A DNA stretch of 58,666 nucleotides from Cytophaga aurantiaca DSM 3654 (GTDB taxonomy: Bacteria; Bacteroidota; Bacteroidia; Cytophagales; Cytophagaceae): the NCBI RefSeq assembly GCF_000379725.1, contig NZ_KB903635.1, positions 172-58,837 of the forward strand. Reading direction: 5' to 3'. Shown here in pieces: positions 8,701 through 17,054 of this stretch. The notes under the pieces are model-generated. The model was not told where the DNA came from. It worked only from the letters and a program-made list of their open reading frames with translations, and did no database searches. Every line of letters begins with the position of its first letter. Position 1 is the first letter of the stretch. A program made the position numbers and the translations under genes.

Positions 8701-10751
8701 CTGTTACAATCAGTCCTACAGGTGCTTCAGCTTCAGTTACAGCAAGCGGTTTAACAGTGGATGGTACGTATACCTTCTTATATACAGTAACAGGTGTTAG
8801 CCCATGTGTGAATGCTACTTCAACAGTAAATGTTGTGAAGTCAACACCTACATGTACAACACCGACAACGGCAAGCGCAGGTACAGCTCAAACAATCTCT
8901 ACAGCAACGACTGCTACATTAACAGGTACAGGAACAACAACAGGTACGTGGTCTGTGCAAACGAAACCATCTGCAGCAACGGTAACATTCAGTCCGTCTG
9001 CAAATGCAGCTTCAGTTACAGCAAGCGGTTTAACAGTGGATGGTACGTATACCTTCTTATATACGGTAACAGGTGTTAGCCCATGTGTGAATGCTACTGC
9101 AACAGTAAATGTTGTGAAGTCCACACCGGTATGTACAACACCTACAACAGCAAATGCAGGTTCACCGCAGTCGATCACTACAGCGACTTCAGCATCGTTA
9201 ACGGGTACGGGAACTAAAGCGGGTACATGGTCCGTACAGACAAAACCTGCAGCAGCAACTGTGACATTCTCCGGTACAGGCGCTTCAGTTACAGCAAATG
9301 GTTTAACGGTAGATGGTACGTATACATTTAAGTATACAGTAACAGGCGTGAGCCCTTGCGTAGACGCTTCAGCTACGGTTGATGTTGTGAAATCACCGGC
9401 TCCTTGTACAACGCCTACAACGGCCAATGCAGGAAACGGACAGACGATCACAACAGCAACATCAGCATCGTTAACAGGTACAGGCTCGGCGGCGGGTACA
9501 TGGACTGTACAAACTAAACCTGCAGCAGCGACAGTAACATTATCCGGTACTGGTGCTTCTGTAACTGCAAATGGATTAACAGTAGATGGTACGTATACCT
9601 TCTTATATACAGTAACAGGTGTGAGCCCTTGTGGTAATGCTACTTCAACAGTGAATGTTGTTAAAGCAACTCCTACATGTACAACGCCTACAACGGCAAA
9701 TGCAGGAAACGGACAGACAATCACAACAGCAACATCAGCATCGTTAACAGGTACAGGAACTACAGCAGGTACATGGACTGTACAAACTAAACCTGCAGCA
9801 GCGACCGTGACATTCTCCGGTACAGGTGCTTCTGTAACAGCAAATGGCTTAACAGTAGATGGTACGTATACTTTCTTGTATACAGTAACAGGTGTGAGTC
9901 CTTGTGGAAATGCTACTTCAACGATGAATGTTGTTAAGTCAACTCCTACATGTACAACTCCTACAACGGCAAATGCAGGAAACGGACAGTCAATTACTAC
10001 AGCGACTTCAGTATCGTTAACAGGTACAGGAACTACAGCGGGTACATGGACTGTACAAACTAAACCAGCAGCAGCAACCGTGACATTCTCCGGTACAGGC
10101 GCTTCAGTAACTGCAAACGGATTAACAGTGGATGGTACGTATACATTCTTGTATACAGTAACAGGTGTAAGCCCTTGCGTGAATGCAACATCAACAGTGA
10201 ATGTTGTTAAGTCAAGTCCTGCATGTACAACTCCGCCAACTGCAAACGCAGGAACACCTCAAACGATCACTACAGCAATTACTGCTACATTAACCGGTAC
10301 AGGTTCTGCAACGGGTACATGGAGTCTGGTGTCTGGTCCTTCAAGTGTTTCCTTCAGTCCTACTGGTGCATCTGCCTCCGTAACGGTAAGCGGATTAACA
10401 GCAGTGGGTACGTATACCTTCCAGTATGCTGTTGCAGGTGTGAGTCCATGTGTGCCGGCAACTTCAACGATGACAATTACAAAGTCAACTACTACTGGTA
10501 TCAATGCAGCATATCTGGATGCGAACATTCAACTGTATCCGAATCCGGTTGCAGATAAATTGCAGGTAGATGTTTCGAAGGTTGATGGTCCTAAATCATT
10601 GAAGGTTGTTGATATGCTTGGAAGAGTAGTCTATCAGACTGAAAATGCTTCGATTGAAAATATTGATATGTCTGACTTCAGCAGAGGTATGTATGTTGTT
10701 CATATCGATTCAGAATATGGAACATACAGTAAGACAGTGATTAAACAATAA
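5733..10751 (+). CDS. T9SS-secreted GH5 endoglucanase with long repeat stalk
   Basis: 1672 residues. Signal peptide 1-26 (cleavage after VHA). Residues about 30-330 form a GH5 catalytic domain (subfamily 2-like) that hydrolyses beta-1,4-glucan: acid/base Glu165 in ETFNEP and nucleophile Glu252 in VTEYGT, with HYYANSH between. Then an Ig-like module (~335-425), a ~250-residue beta-rich module (~435-680) that may be a carbohydrate-binding module, a CHU_C-type Ig module (~685-765), nine tandem 91-93 residue repeats (~766-1590) and a T9SS type A sorting domain (last ~80: YPNPVADKL, DMLGRVVY, SRGMYVV). The product should be displayed on or released from the cell surface to attack cellulose. A terminator follows; it is likely monocistronic. 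Confidence 0.93.
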   Translation: MDIFSNLQRKFVVLAMLLCSVLAVHAQTPVAKYGQLKIFNGKVSDQNGNPVILRGMSMFWSGYPEGAPYYNATTINWLRDDWCVDVIRATMSVETGSSTYINNPATELAKIKTVIDACIAKGIYVIVDFHSHNAENYKAQAKTFFTDIATTYGNKPNILYETFNEPINQSWSGTIKPYHNELIQTIRAIDPDNIIICGTRTYSQDVDEAANDPVTGTNIAYTLHYYANSHKASLRQKATNALNKGVAIFVTEYGTCDASGNGGYNAAESQTWWDFLEANKLSSCNWAVDNKNETSAALSTSSLSNWTAGQLTQSGTLVKAYIKGKCNSVLVTGSLTIAFAGNKVSYNAGDAVTMTATATISSGTVARVDYYDGTTLLSSKTTSPYTLTTTTLSSGGHNITAKSYNAAGALVAESPLYTISIVGASNVSTTGITDQFETAKQFSEVTGGSADANCATADTGATAGIYWFEDRNPTTPFKAEATRTGNGTLQYLVSQAANSYNVVGFNFGTYCVGTTRNKYTLDLTQNAVLKLTVSAPTTNTATLDLKFQMKDADGTVIAINKLVLLPNGTVDAANWYKYEVGFSKNHVTPDFLSLTPGSTTNFVFDFKNALSIKNPNNPTFPADINTNNADFDFSKVVEVVIVPVNKLDTGTPSYQPLAFTDQKIIFSGLSMGDPSLGTDICTTPRAITTTDLTYCEDATDAVALTAKPVLGLTLKWYTAATGGVANTVAPIPSTSVAGVTTYYVSQSTSSPNTCEGPRTPLKVTIVAPATADAGTAQAITATTATLTGTGSAVGTWSVVTKPAAATVTFSPSATGASVTASGLTVDGTYTFKYTVTGTAPCAAASATVDVVKTTATCATPTTANAGTAQTITTATTATLTGTGTSVGTWTVQTKPAAATVTISGTGASVTANGLTVDGTYTFLYTVTGVAPCVNATSTVNVVKSTPTCTTPTTANAGTAQTITTATTATLTGTGTAVGTWTVQTKPAAATVTISPTGASASVTASGLTVDGTYTFLYTVTGVSPCVNATSTVNVVKSTPTCTTPTTASAGTAQTISTATTATLTGTGTTTGTWSVQTKPSAATVTFSPSANAASVTASGLTVDGTYTFLYTVTGVSPCVNATATVNVVKSTPVCTTPTTANAGSPQSITTATSASLTGTGTKAGTWSVQTKPAAATVTFSGTGASVTANGLTVDGTYTFKYTVTGVSPCVDASATVDVVKSPAPCTTPTTANAGNGQTITTATSASLTGTGSAAGTWTVQTKPAAATVTLSGTGASVTANGLTVDGTYTFLYTVTGVSPCGNATSTVNVVKATPTCTTPTTANAGNGQTITTATSASLTGTGTTAGTWTVQTKPAAATVTFSGTGASVTANGLTVDGTYTFLYTVTGVSPCGNATSTMNVVKSTPTCTTPTTANAGNGQSITTATSVSLTGTGTTAGTWTVQTKPAAATVTFSGTGASVTANGLTVDGTYTFLYTVTGVSPCVNATSTVNVVKSSPACTTPPTANAGTPQTITTAITATLTGTGSATGTWSLVSGPSSVSFSPTGASASVTVSGLTAVGTYTFQYAVAGVSPCVPATSTMTITKSTTTGINAAYLDANIQLYPNPVADKLQVDVSKVDGPKSLKVVDMLGRVVYQTENASIENIDMSDFSRGMYVVHIDSEYGTYSKTVIKQ
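8029..10495 (+). repeat. Nine in-frame tandem repeats (273-279 bp) inside the cellulase gene
   Basis: Each unit begins near CTTPTTANAG, has a central GT-W-V-TKP core, a GLTVDGTYTF strand and ends SPC-NAT. Units 5-8 are 273 bp and nearly identical in DNA; units 3-4 are 279 bp because of two extra residues. Each unit carries two Cys, consistent with one disulfide per module. The fold looks like an Ig/PKD-like beta sandwich acting as a rigid spacer between the catalytic domain and the cell surface. Unit 9 is the most divergent. Confidence 0.9.
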
Positions 10752-10775
10752 TGTTTTAAAATCTATAACATCTCG

Positions 10776-10808
10776 AAAAGGACTTGTCGTAAGGCAAGTC
10801 CTTTTTTT
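10776..10808 (+). terminator. Rho-independent terminator after the cellulase gene
   Basis: Perfect 10-bp stem (aaaggacttg with caagtccttt), 8-nt loop, then a T7 run. Confidence 0.92.
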
Positions 10809-10929
10809 GTTATCAGGATATTGCTTTTAAACAGCATAGTATAGATATTGAAGAAATGTTTGATGGAAATCGGATGTTGTCGGTAAATCTCAGCATCGGA
10901 TATGACATATAACTCTTTAGATTTTATAC

Positions 10930-11805
10930 ATGACCCCGACTCACGAACAGAGCGCTATAAAAGCAACCTACTTTAGTATTGTTGGCAATGCAAGTTTAGC
11001 TATTGTGAAATGGCTTGCAGGATTTTTTGGTAATTCCTACGCCTTGATTGCAGATGCAATAGAATCAACAACAGATATTTTTGCTTCGTTGCTGGTTTTA
11101 TTTGGATTGAAATATGCAGAACGGCCTGCAGATAAGAATCATCCGTATGGACATGGCAAGATTGAACCTCTGATCACATTTCTGGTTGTTGGTTTTTTAA
11201 TCACTTCTGCCACGGTAATTGCCTATAAAAGTATTCAGAATATTGGCGTTCCGCATGAATTGCCAGAAGCCTGGACATTGATCGTACTTGGATTGATCAT
11301 TATATGGAAGGAAATATCGTATCAGATAGTTCTCAAAAAAAGCAAGGAAACAAACAGCTCATCATTAAAAGCAGATGCCTGGCATCATCGAAGCGATGCG
11401 ATCACTTCTGTTTCTGCATTCATTGGTATTTCAATTGCGCTGTATTTTGGGAAAGGCTATGAGTCGGCCGATGATTGGGCAGCATTGTTTGCATCAGCAT
11501 TTATATTATATAATAGTTATTTGATTTTCAGACCAGCTCTTGCCGAAATCATGGACGAGCATGTATATGACGATCTTATTTCTTTGATCAGAGAAGAATC
11601 ACTAATGGTTGATGGAGTTATAGGAACTGAAAAATGTTTTGTTCGTAAAGCCGGAATGAAATATCACATTGATCTTCATGTAACGGTTGATGCAACCCTG
11701 ACGGTGAAAAGAGGTCACGAAATTGCTCATAATTTAAAAGATACGTTAAAACACAAACTTCCACAGCTTGGACATATTTTAATCCACATAGAACCTGATA
11801 AATAA
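10930..11805 (+). CDS. Cation diffusion facilitator (divalent metal efflux)
   Basis: 291 residues, usual CDF length. Six predicted membrane segments in the first ~205 residues, then a cytoplasmic alpha/beta C-terminal domain (~210-290) ending in a metal-site-like HILIHIEP. Metal-site residues are visible as ADAIESTTD in helix 2 and HHRSD in helix 5, and the family loop HPYGHGK is present. It would export Zn2+, Fe2+, Cd2+ or Mn2+ from the cytoplasm by proton antiport; the substrate cannot be fixed from the sequence. The helix 2 site reads D-x2-ES-x2-D, close to the FieF/MamM group. Confidence 0.92.
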   Translation: MTPTHEQSAIKATYFSIVGNASLAIVKWLAGFFGNSYALIADAIESTTDIFASLLVLFGLKYAERPADKNHPYGHGKIEPLITFLVVGFLITSATVIAYKSIQNIGVPHELPEAWTLIVLGLIIIWKEISYQIVLKKSKETNSSSLKADAWHHRSDAITSVSAFIGISIALYFGKGYESADDWAALFASAFILYNSYLIFRPALAEIMDEHVYDDLISLIREESLMVDGVIGTEKCFVRKAGMKYHIDLHVTVDATLTVKRGHEIAHNLKDTLKHKLPQLGHILIHIEPDK

Positions 11806-11841
11806 TATACATTGTAATTTTTGAATAAATTTTTATTGAAG

Positions 11842-12252
11842 ATGAATATGAAGAAAATAATTTTAGTTGTACTGATCCTTGCAGGAGTATCCTGTGCCAG
11901 TAAAAAGTTGTCCCCGGCAATAGTTGTTTCATCACAGTCTGCAACTCTTATCGGAGTATCAACGGATCCCGAGTATGGCTTAACACCGTTGAAGCCTGTT
12001 GAATCAGGCGGCGGACCTTCCGGTGAGCGTGCCTATCTGGATGCACTTGCCGGTCCGAATGGTGAACAGATTAAATACTATCGTGCAGGTAGCTGTTGTC
12101 CGGTTAAAAGCGACAATGGATTTATGGGTTCTGCTATGCTTGATAATTACAAAGTAAGTTACAAAGGTTCAAAAGGAGAGATCTCGATATACATAAATAT
12201 GTATGATAAAGGAGAGTTGAGAGCTCCGGTTGGATTTACTGTAAAGAAATAA
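11842..12252 (+). CDS. Small conserved lipoprotein
   Basis: About 136 residues. Lipoprotein signal with Cys after ILAGVS. The mature part has TDPEYGLTP, DALAGPNGE and YYRAGSCCP, a pattern I recognise from a family widespread in Bacteroidetes that is often mislabelled 2-dehydro-3-deoxyphosphooctonate aldolase; nothing in it resembles that aldolase. True role unknown, probably an outer-membrane or periplasmic lipoprotein. I chose the ATG at 11842 (a second ATG is at 11848) over an upstream TTG at 11821. Confidence 0.8.
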   Translation: MNMKKIILVVLILAGVSCASKKLSPAIVVSSQSATLIGVSTDPEYGLTPLKPVESGGGPSGERAYLDALAGPNGEQIKYYRAGSCCPVKSDNGFMGSAMLDNYKVSYKGSKGEISIYINMYDKGELRAPVGFTVKK

Positions 12253-12398
12253 ATTTGAAAGAACAACGAATAATATTTTATCTGTATTTTATTGCAAGAT
12301 GTAAGGCTTGTATATAAAAAAACATAACAGTTTGTTCTGCTTCATAATTCTATTGGTTATCTTAAGGTACAATTGTTCTAACCCTTATATGAACTCTT

Positions 12399-12785
12399 AT
12401 GAAAAACCCTAAAGGATTAAAAAATGCTCAGTATTTATGTTTGTTCCCAGGTATCTTTTTAATTGTATCGGGATCTATGTTGTTATTAACTGCAGAGGCA
12501 GCGCAGGTTATCTTTGATTTGCAGGATTTAGATAGTACTCTTGCATTAGCTATGGGCATACGCCAATTAGCTATGGGTGTAATTATAGTGATGCTTGCTT
12601 TGACGCGTCAGCTAAAAGCGCTTGGACTTGTAATGATCATCGGCGCCATTGTTCCCATCACAGACTTTTTTATTTTTAGTCCTATTATTGGTTGGGTATC
12701 TGCATTGCGTCATGCTTTAGCGGTTCCTGTAATTTTAGGGCTTGGATTTTATTTGCTGCATCCGCTTAATCATCATCACGAGTAA
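12399..12785 (+). CDS. Small integral membrane protein, DUF4267-like
   Basis: 128 residues, four predicted membrane helices (about 10-30, 48-68, 74-96, 101-122). The central GIRQLAMGVIIVMLALTRQ segment resembles the DUF4267 family of small membrane proteins. No catalytic residues stand out. It ends 23 bp before the next gene, which may be co-transcribed. Confidence 0.7.
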   Translation: MKNPKGLKNAQYLCLFPGIFLIVSGSMLLLTAEAAQVIFDLQDLDSTLALAMGIRQLAMGVIIVMLALTRQLKALGLVMIIGAIVPITDFFIFSPIIGWVSALRHALAVPVILGLGFYLLHPLNHHHE

Positions 12786-12808
12786 TTCAACGGATTCTTT
12801 TTTATACT

Positions 12809-13516
12809 ATGTTCGGATTTAATATGCATCTTTTTAAGAAGATATTCTTAACAGGTTTCTTTATAATTGCAATACAGATTGTTTTTGCGCAGACAATTGT
12901 AAGCTATGAGCTTTCGCTAAGCTGTATGTATTTGCCTGGCGGCGACGGTAGAAATGAAATATATTCCCTGATCAATAATGAACGGTCACATAAAGCAGAA
13001 GAAATACAGGGAGAAAAATTTAAGAATACATCGAAAAAATTAGTGAGCGATGCGCATATTGAAAACACTATTCTTCAGATGGATAGTTTATTTGGATTAA
13101 CTGTATTTACATTCAGAATTAATCCGGCTCTTATCGATACAATAAAAGCAGAGAATGCACGCAATAGATATTATAAAATTCCGGAAGCAGATATAGATCG
13201 ATTCTTTTCTCGTGGAGATACGGTTAGGCTGGATCTGAAAGATATAAAACCGGATTCGCTTGAAATGACTGTCATTGATGGTTGTCCTTATTTTTTCAAA
13301 TTTGAAGCAGATCGATCAAAAGATACAACTATACGTTCATTTCAAGGAAATTTTTTTGATCAGGTTCAAACGGATAACATCAAGAATTGGCTCCCTGTTT
13401 ATCTGGCATACAGGCAGCATACATTCTTTACAACTATGCCCATGAAAGAATATTTTACGGATGAGAATTTAAAATACGTTCTGATTCGTTTCATAGAATG
13501 GACAAATAATGAATAA
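12809..13516 (+). CDS. Hypothetical secreted protein
   Basis: 235 residues with an N-terminal signal peptide ending near IQIVFAQ. An internal ATG at 12824 (MHLFKK) is an equally good start. The mature part is acidic and rich in Ile, Lys and Asp, with two Cys only. I do not recognise a family. Its last 8 bp overlap the next gene, suggesting coupling. Confidence 0.7.
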   Translation: MFGFNMHLFKKIFLTGFFIIAIQIVFAQTIVSYELSLSCMYLPGGDGRNEIYSLINNERSHKAEEIQGEKFKNTSKKLVSDAHIENTILQMDSLFGLTVFTFRINPALIDTIKAENARNRYYKIPEADIDRFFSRGDTVRLDLKDIKPDSLEMTVIDGCPYFFKFEADRSKDTTIRSFQGNFFDQVQTDNIKNWLPVYLAYRQHTFFTTMPMKEYFTDENLKYVLIRFIEWTNNE

Positions 13517-13922
13517 TTTGAATATTAATCTTATGAATAAAGACATACAAGCATACAACAACAAACAGTCTGCAGATGATCGTGTGATCTGCGATCTTCT
13601 TGCAGAGCAGATAGATCTTGCTTTGTCCGATGCAGAAAATAAAATCTGGCATGCACATCCTGTATGGTTTTTAGATGGTAATCCCATTGTTGGATATAGT
13701 AAACTCAAAGGTAGTGTTCGATTGATGTTCTGGAGCGGACAATCGTTCGAAGAAGAGGACCTTCAAAACGAAGGAAGTTTCAAAGCCGCAGAGATACGTT
13801 ATACATCCATTGAACAGGTAAAGCCTAAAGATCTGAAACGCTGGTTGAAAAAAGCGAGAGCGATTCAGTGGGATTATAAGAATATTGTTAAGCGCAAAGG
13901 AGTGTTGGAAAGGTTGAAGTAA
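13509..13922 (+). CDS. DUF1801 / YdhG-like protein
   Basis: 137 residues. Pattern I-x-W-x-HPVWFLDGNPIVGY, then RLMFWSG, and C-terminal KDLKRWLKKAR match the small YdhG/YjbR (DUF1801) fold. No signal peptide, so cytoplasmic. Biochemical function of the family is not established. Start is ATG 13509 or the internal ATG 13533; either way it is tied to the preceding gene. Confidence 0.75.
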   Translation: MNNLNINLMNKDIQAYNNKQSADDRVICDLLAEQIDLALSDAENKIWHAHPVWFLDGNPIVGYSKLKGSVRLMFWSGQSFEEEDLQNEGSFKAAEIRYTSIEQVKPKDLKRWLKKARAIQWDYKNIVKRKGVLERLK

Positions 13923-13978
13923 ACAGTAGATATTGTAATCCGATTTGAATGAAAAATATATTTTATAAATATTAAACT

Positions 13979-14464
13979 ATGAGAATTTTATTGTCCGTAT
14001 TCATTTTGTTGACATGCTCACATTCTTTATTCGCTCAAAATGAATTTACGTTCAACGATACTGTTTTTCATGTTGGACAAAAAAAGACTGTTCATATTGC
14101 AAATGCTTATGATGGACCTTGTACGGTAAGTCCATGTTATGATTTGGGAGATAATAAAAAGGTATACGATTCAATAGTAGCTTTTCTAAATCAAAATAAA
14201 ACATTGAGAGTCGCATTTTTCTGGTATAGTGACTTAAGAGGAAGTGATGAATATAACTTGTATCAAAGCAATATAATGGCGAAGGGGTTAATATCTATTT
14301 TGATGAAATTAGGTATTGAGGAATATAGGATTTCATCAATCGGAATGGGAGAAGCCTTTCCGGTAATGACCAATGAGCAAATAGAAAAATTAAAAACCGA
14401 TGATGAAAAATTTTCGGCTCACAGCAAAAATCGGCGCGTTGAAATAATTATTTTGAGTGATTAA
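13979..14464 (+). CDS. Small periplasmic OmpA-like domain protein
   Basis: 161 residues. Signal peptide 1-19 (cut after LFA). The rest is a single OmpA/MotB-type peptidoglycan-binding domain, with SDLRGSDEYNLYQS, a KGLISILMKLGI helix, RISSIGMGEAFP and the end motif NRRVEIII. A full-length partner barrel is absent. The usual G-HTD motif is degenerate (YSDLRGSDE), so peptidoglycan binding may be altered. Confidence 0.8.
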   Translation: MRILLSVFILLTCSHSLFAQNEFTFNDTVFHVGQKKTVHIANAYDGPCTVSPCYDLGDNKKVYDSIVAFLNQNKTLRVAFFWYSDLRGSDEYNLYQSNIMAKGLISILMKLGIEEYRISSIGMGEAFPVMTNEQIEKLKTDDEKFSAHSKNRRVEIIILSD

Positions 14465-14557
14465 AATATTGTATAAATATATAAACAATAATAACCACAC
14501 TGCTTATTCTACATGCATTAGGAGCAGTCAATTGAAATGAAAAAAAAGTAAAATAAA

Positions 14558-15616
14558 ATGTATACCAAGAATATATTCGGAGTTAAGTCCATGGCACTCT
14601 GGACAAGGGTGGAAACGATACAGTTTTCAGGTATTGCAATCGTAGAGGTATTGCTGTATATATGGAGCGATAAAATTTTACAAATACCTTTTACACCTGT
14701 AGCATTAGTAGGTACAGCAGTTGCCTTCATTATAGGGTTTCAAAGCAATGCTGCGTATGGTAGGATCTGGGAAGGAAGACAGATATGGGGATCCATTGTG
14801 AATTCATCCAGAGCATTTGGTGTAATGGTTCAGGATTTTATTAATAATGAACAAACAAATAACCCATTGTCTGAAGCTGAGTTAAAACAGGAAATCAAAA
14901 CAATAACGTATCGACACATTGCCTGGTTAACAGCATTGCGATATGCAATGCGTCAACACAGAGCATGGGAAACGGTGATGGAAGAAAAGACGAATAAAGA
15001 ATGGGCACATATGATCTATGTGCCGGAATTTCATATTTCATTTGACGAAGCAATAAAAGGCTATCTTTCTGCGGAAGAACTGGAATACATTAAAAGCAAA
15101 GACAACAAGCAGACGGCTGTTTTATATTTGCAATCACATCATCTTCGTAAGCTTAAGGACCGTGGTGTATTGTGGGCGTTCTCTTTTTTGAAATTGGAAG
15201 GCTTAATAGAAGAATTGTTGGGACATCAGGGGAAATCGGAACGCATTAAAAACTTTCCCTATCCAAGACAGTTTGCATCTTTGTTGCATTACTTCACCTG
15301 GATTTTTATTTTTATTTTGCCCATTGCTATTGTAGATCAGTTCTCAACAATAGGTGATAAATTTCATGATCAGATTCCTGGAATAGGACATTGGTTCATA
15401 TGGATGTCTGTTCCGTTCTCAGTTGTTGTGATGTGGGTGTTTCACACCATGAATCGAATAGGTAGAGTAGGTGAAAACCCATTTGAAGGATCCGTGAATG
15501 ATGTACCCATCTCAACCATTGCACGAGGTATTGAAATTGATCTTCGACAAAATCTTGGAGAAGATGTTACAAGTATTCCGAAGCAATTTGAAGCGCGTAA
15601 TGATACGCAGATGTAG
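14558..15616 (+). CDS. Bestrophin-family anion channel-like membrane protein
   Basis: 352 residues. Matches the bacterial bestrophin (formerly UPF0187) pattern: early helix, F-I-GFQSNAAYGRIWEGRQIWGSIVNSSR, then the ALRYAMRQHRAWE segment, two membrane helices near 240-300 separated by IGHWF, and the closing NPFEG-VNDVPI--IARGIEIDLRQ-LGE. Bacterial homologues are pentameric ion channels of the inner membrane. The ion carried cannot be told. A short 77-residue membrane protein gene follows 29 bp later. Confidence 0.9.
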   Translation: MYTKNIFGVKSMALWTRVETIQFSGIAIVEVLLYIWSDKILQIPFTPVALVGTAVAFIIGFQSNAAYGRIWEGRQIWGSIVNSSRAFGVMVQDFINNEQTNNPLSEAELKQEIKTITYRHIAWLTALRYAMRQHRAWETVMEEKTNKEWAHMIYVPEFHISFDEAIKGYLSAEELEYIKSKDNKQTAVLYLQSHHLRKLKDRGVLWAFSFLKLEGLIEELLGHQGKSERIKNFPYPRQFASLLHYFTWIFIFILPIAIVDQFSTIGDKFHDQIPGIGHWFIWMSVPFSVVVMWVFHTMNRIGRVGENPFEGSVNDVPISTIARGIEIDLRQNLGEDVTSIPKQFEARNDTQM

Positions 15617-15645
15617 TTTGGCAGGGTATAATAAGAGATAATAAA

Positions 15646-15879
15646 ATGAAAAATTCAACTAAGGTTAAACTATTAGAATGGAGTATCGCAGCTGTATTTC
15701 TGTTGCTTCTGTTTACGAGTCATTTTAATTTTCCACCATCAAGTTATTTTATTTCGCTGTATTGTGATCTATTTAATACAGACGAGTATTCGCCAATGTT
15801 GATTGCATCTCTGTTGTCTTTGTTGTATGCACTTCCGGTATATTTTATTAAAGAAAGAATTCGGTTGACGGAAAATTGA
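15646..15879 (+). CDS. Small two-helix membrane protein
   Basis: 77 residues with hydrophobic segments near 12-26 and 44-62. No family recognised. It sits between the bestrophin-like gene and a lipoprotein gene (6 bp gap to the latter), all on the plus strand, so it may be in one operon. Confidence 0.6.
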   Translation: MKNSTKVKLLEWSIAAVFLLLLFTSHFNFPPSSYFISLYCDLFNTDEYSPMLIASLLSLLYALPVYFIKERIRLTEN

Positions 15880-15885
15880 AAGTGA

Positions 15886-16464
15886 ATGAAAAGACAGATT
15901 TTATATGTAGGATTTTTAATATGTATTCTTTCCTGTAATTCTGATAGGCAGGAAAGTCATGTTGTAGCACGTGTTGATAGTACAGTAAAACAGATAAAAA
16001 AGGATAGTCCGTGTAATATATATGGACTAGATGTTCCAGAAACCGTTTCGCATGATAAAAACATTATTCTTATAAACAAACCTGTAGCTATCGGATTTTG
16101 GAATTTAAACACCTTTCTTGCAAAACATGAAGGACGTGTAGATCAAGGTTTAGATTCTGTTCCTGAAAAATTAAAACATCCTTCAAGGCAGGAGATCTAC
16201 AGAGCCTATGATATAGCAGGTATGTATGGGGCATTTGTAAAACCAACATTGGATTCAATGTCTATAAAAATTATCGACACTGTTAAAACAGTAGGATATA
16301 TAGCATTTAATGTGAATGGAAAACGTTACGTTATTGATAAAGCATTGTATCAGGAGAGTGATGGTGTGTTGTTTTATAATGGGAAAGACAAACCGATTTT
16401 TTGGACAGAAGGATTTGGGCTTGATCCGGAATGTATTATAAAAAGCTATTATTCGAATGAATAA
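15886..16464 (+). CDS. Hypothetical lipoprotein
   Basis: 192 residues; lipoprotein signal ending CILSC (Cys at residue 17). Mature part contains NIYGLDVPE, ANVNGKRY-type beta strands and FWTEGFGLDPE. No family recognised. Likely periplasmic. Confidence 0.65.
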   Translation: MKRQILYVGFLICILSCNSDRQESHVVARVDSTVKQIKKDSPCNIYGLDVPETVSHDKNIILINKPVAIGFWNLNTFLAKHEGRVDQGLDSVPEKLKHPSRQEIYRAYDIAGMYGAFVKPTLDSMSIKIIDTVKTVGYIAFNVNGKRYVIDKALYQESDGVLFYNGKDKPIFWTEGFGLDPECIIKSYYSNE

Positions 16465-16542
16465 CCTATTTTTAATTCTTATAAGGCTTCGCTAAATTTA
16501 AGAGTAGATAAGGTAGAGATCAAACACAAGTAATACGAAGGA

Positions 16543-17013
16543 ATGAAATACATAATTGGAATTTTAATAGTAACACTATCTGCCTGTTCTTTCTATACAG
16601 ACATATCCTATAGAGCAGATAAAAAGGAAGAATATATTAGAGAAGATGGATATATCATTAGTTGTCAAAGGAGTGGGAACGGTCTTCTAATCGGAACGTA
16701 TACCCCGTATACCTGGGGCGAAGGATTTTACTATGATTGGTTGAAAGGGAATAAGTCTGATAAAAAAATAAAAATAATATCAGTTAATGTATTGTTTTTG
16801 GATACAAATGATACCTTAACATTAAAAGAAGTTCGGAAAGAAAGAGAGTATTTTTTTACTTCATCTGGATTGAAAACAATCATTAATAATAATAAAAGAC
16901 TGAAAGTGATTATTTCTTTCATTGATATGTCGTCAGGAAAGAATGAGATGAAGGAGTTTGTGCTAACACGAAAGAAACATACATATCCAACAGGAACGTT
17001 TCCTCATTCTTAA
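16543..17013 (+). CDS. Hypothetical lipoprotein
   Basis: 156 residues; lipoprotein signal MKYIIGILIVTLSAC. Mature region is basic and rich in Lys and Ile, no recognised domain. It converges with the PD40/OmpA gene on the other strand, with about 40 bp between the stops. Confidence 0.6.
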   Translation: MKYIIGILIVTLSACSFYTDISYRADKKEEYIREDGYIISCQRSGNGLLIGTYTPYTWGEGFYYDWLKGNKSDKKIKIISVNVLFLDTNDTLTLKEVRKEREYFFTSSGLKTIINNNKRLKVIISFIDMSSGKNEMKEFVLTRKKHTYPTGTFPHS

Positions 17014-17054
17014 AGAGTCTTAGACTCGTTTTGGATATTTATCAATTCAATCCA

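Noticed and set aside
8525-9079. Two 91-residue frames in the plus strand, +1 shifted within the repeats
   Set aside because: Cys/Tyr/Asn-rich nonsense that repeats every 279 bp; shadow of the repeat units.
8888-9724. 278-residue open frame on the minus strand inside the cellulase repeats (and shorter ones at 8216-8620 and 10259-10528)
   Set aside because: It mirrors the repeat period and arises from Thr/Ala-rich codons on the other strand; no start context and repeats itself.
17010-17030. agagtcttagactcg resembling the middle hairpin of the dispersed repeat; also ggcttcgctaaatttaag near 16484
   Set aside because: Too short and too degenerate to call copies of the repeat.
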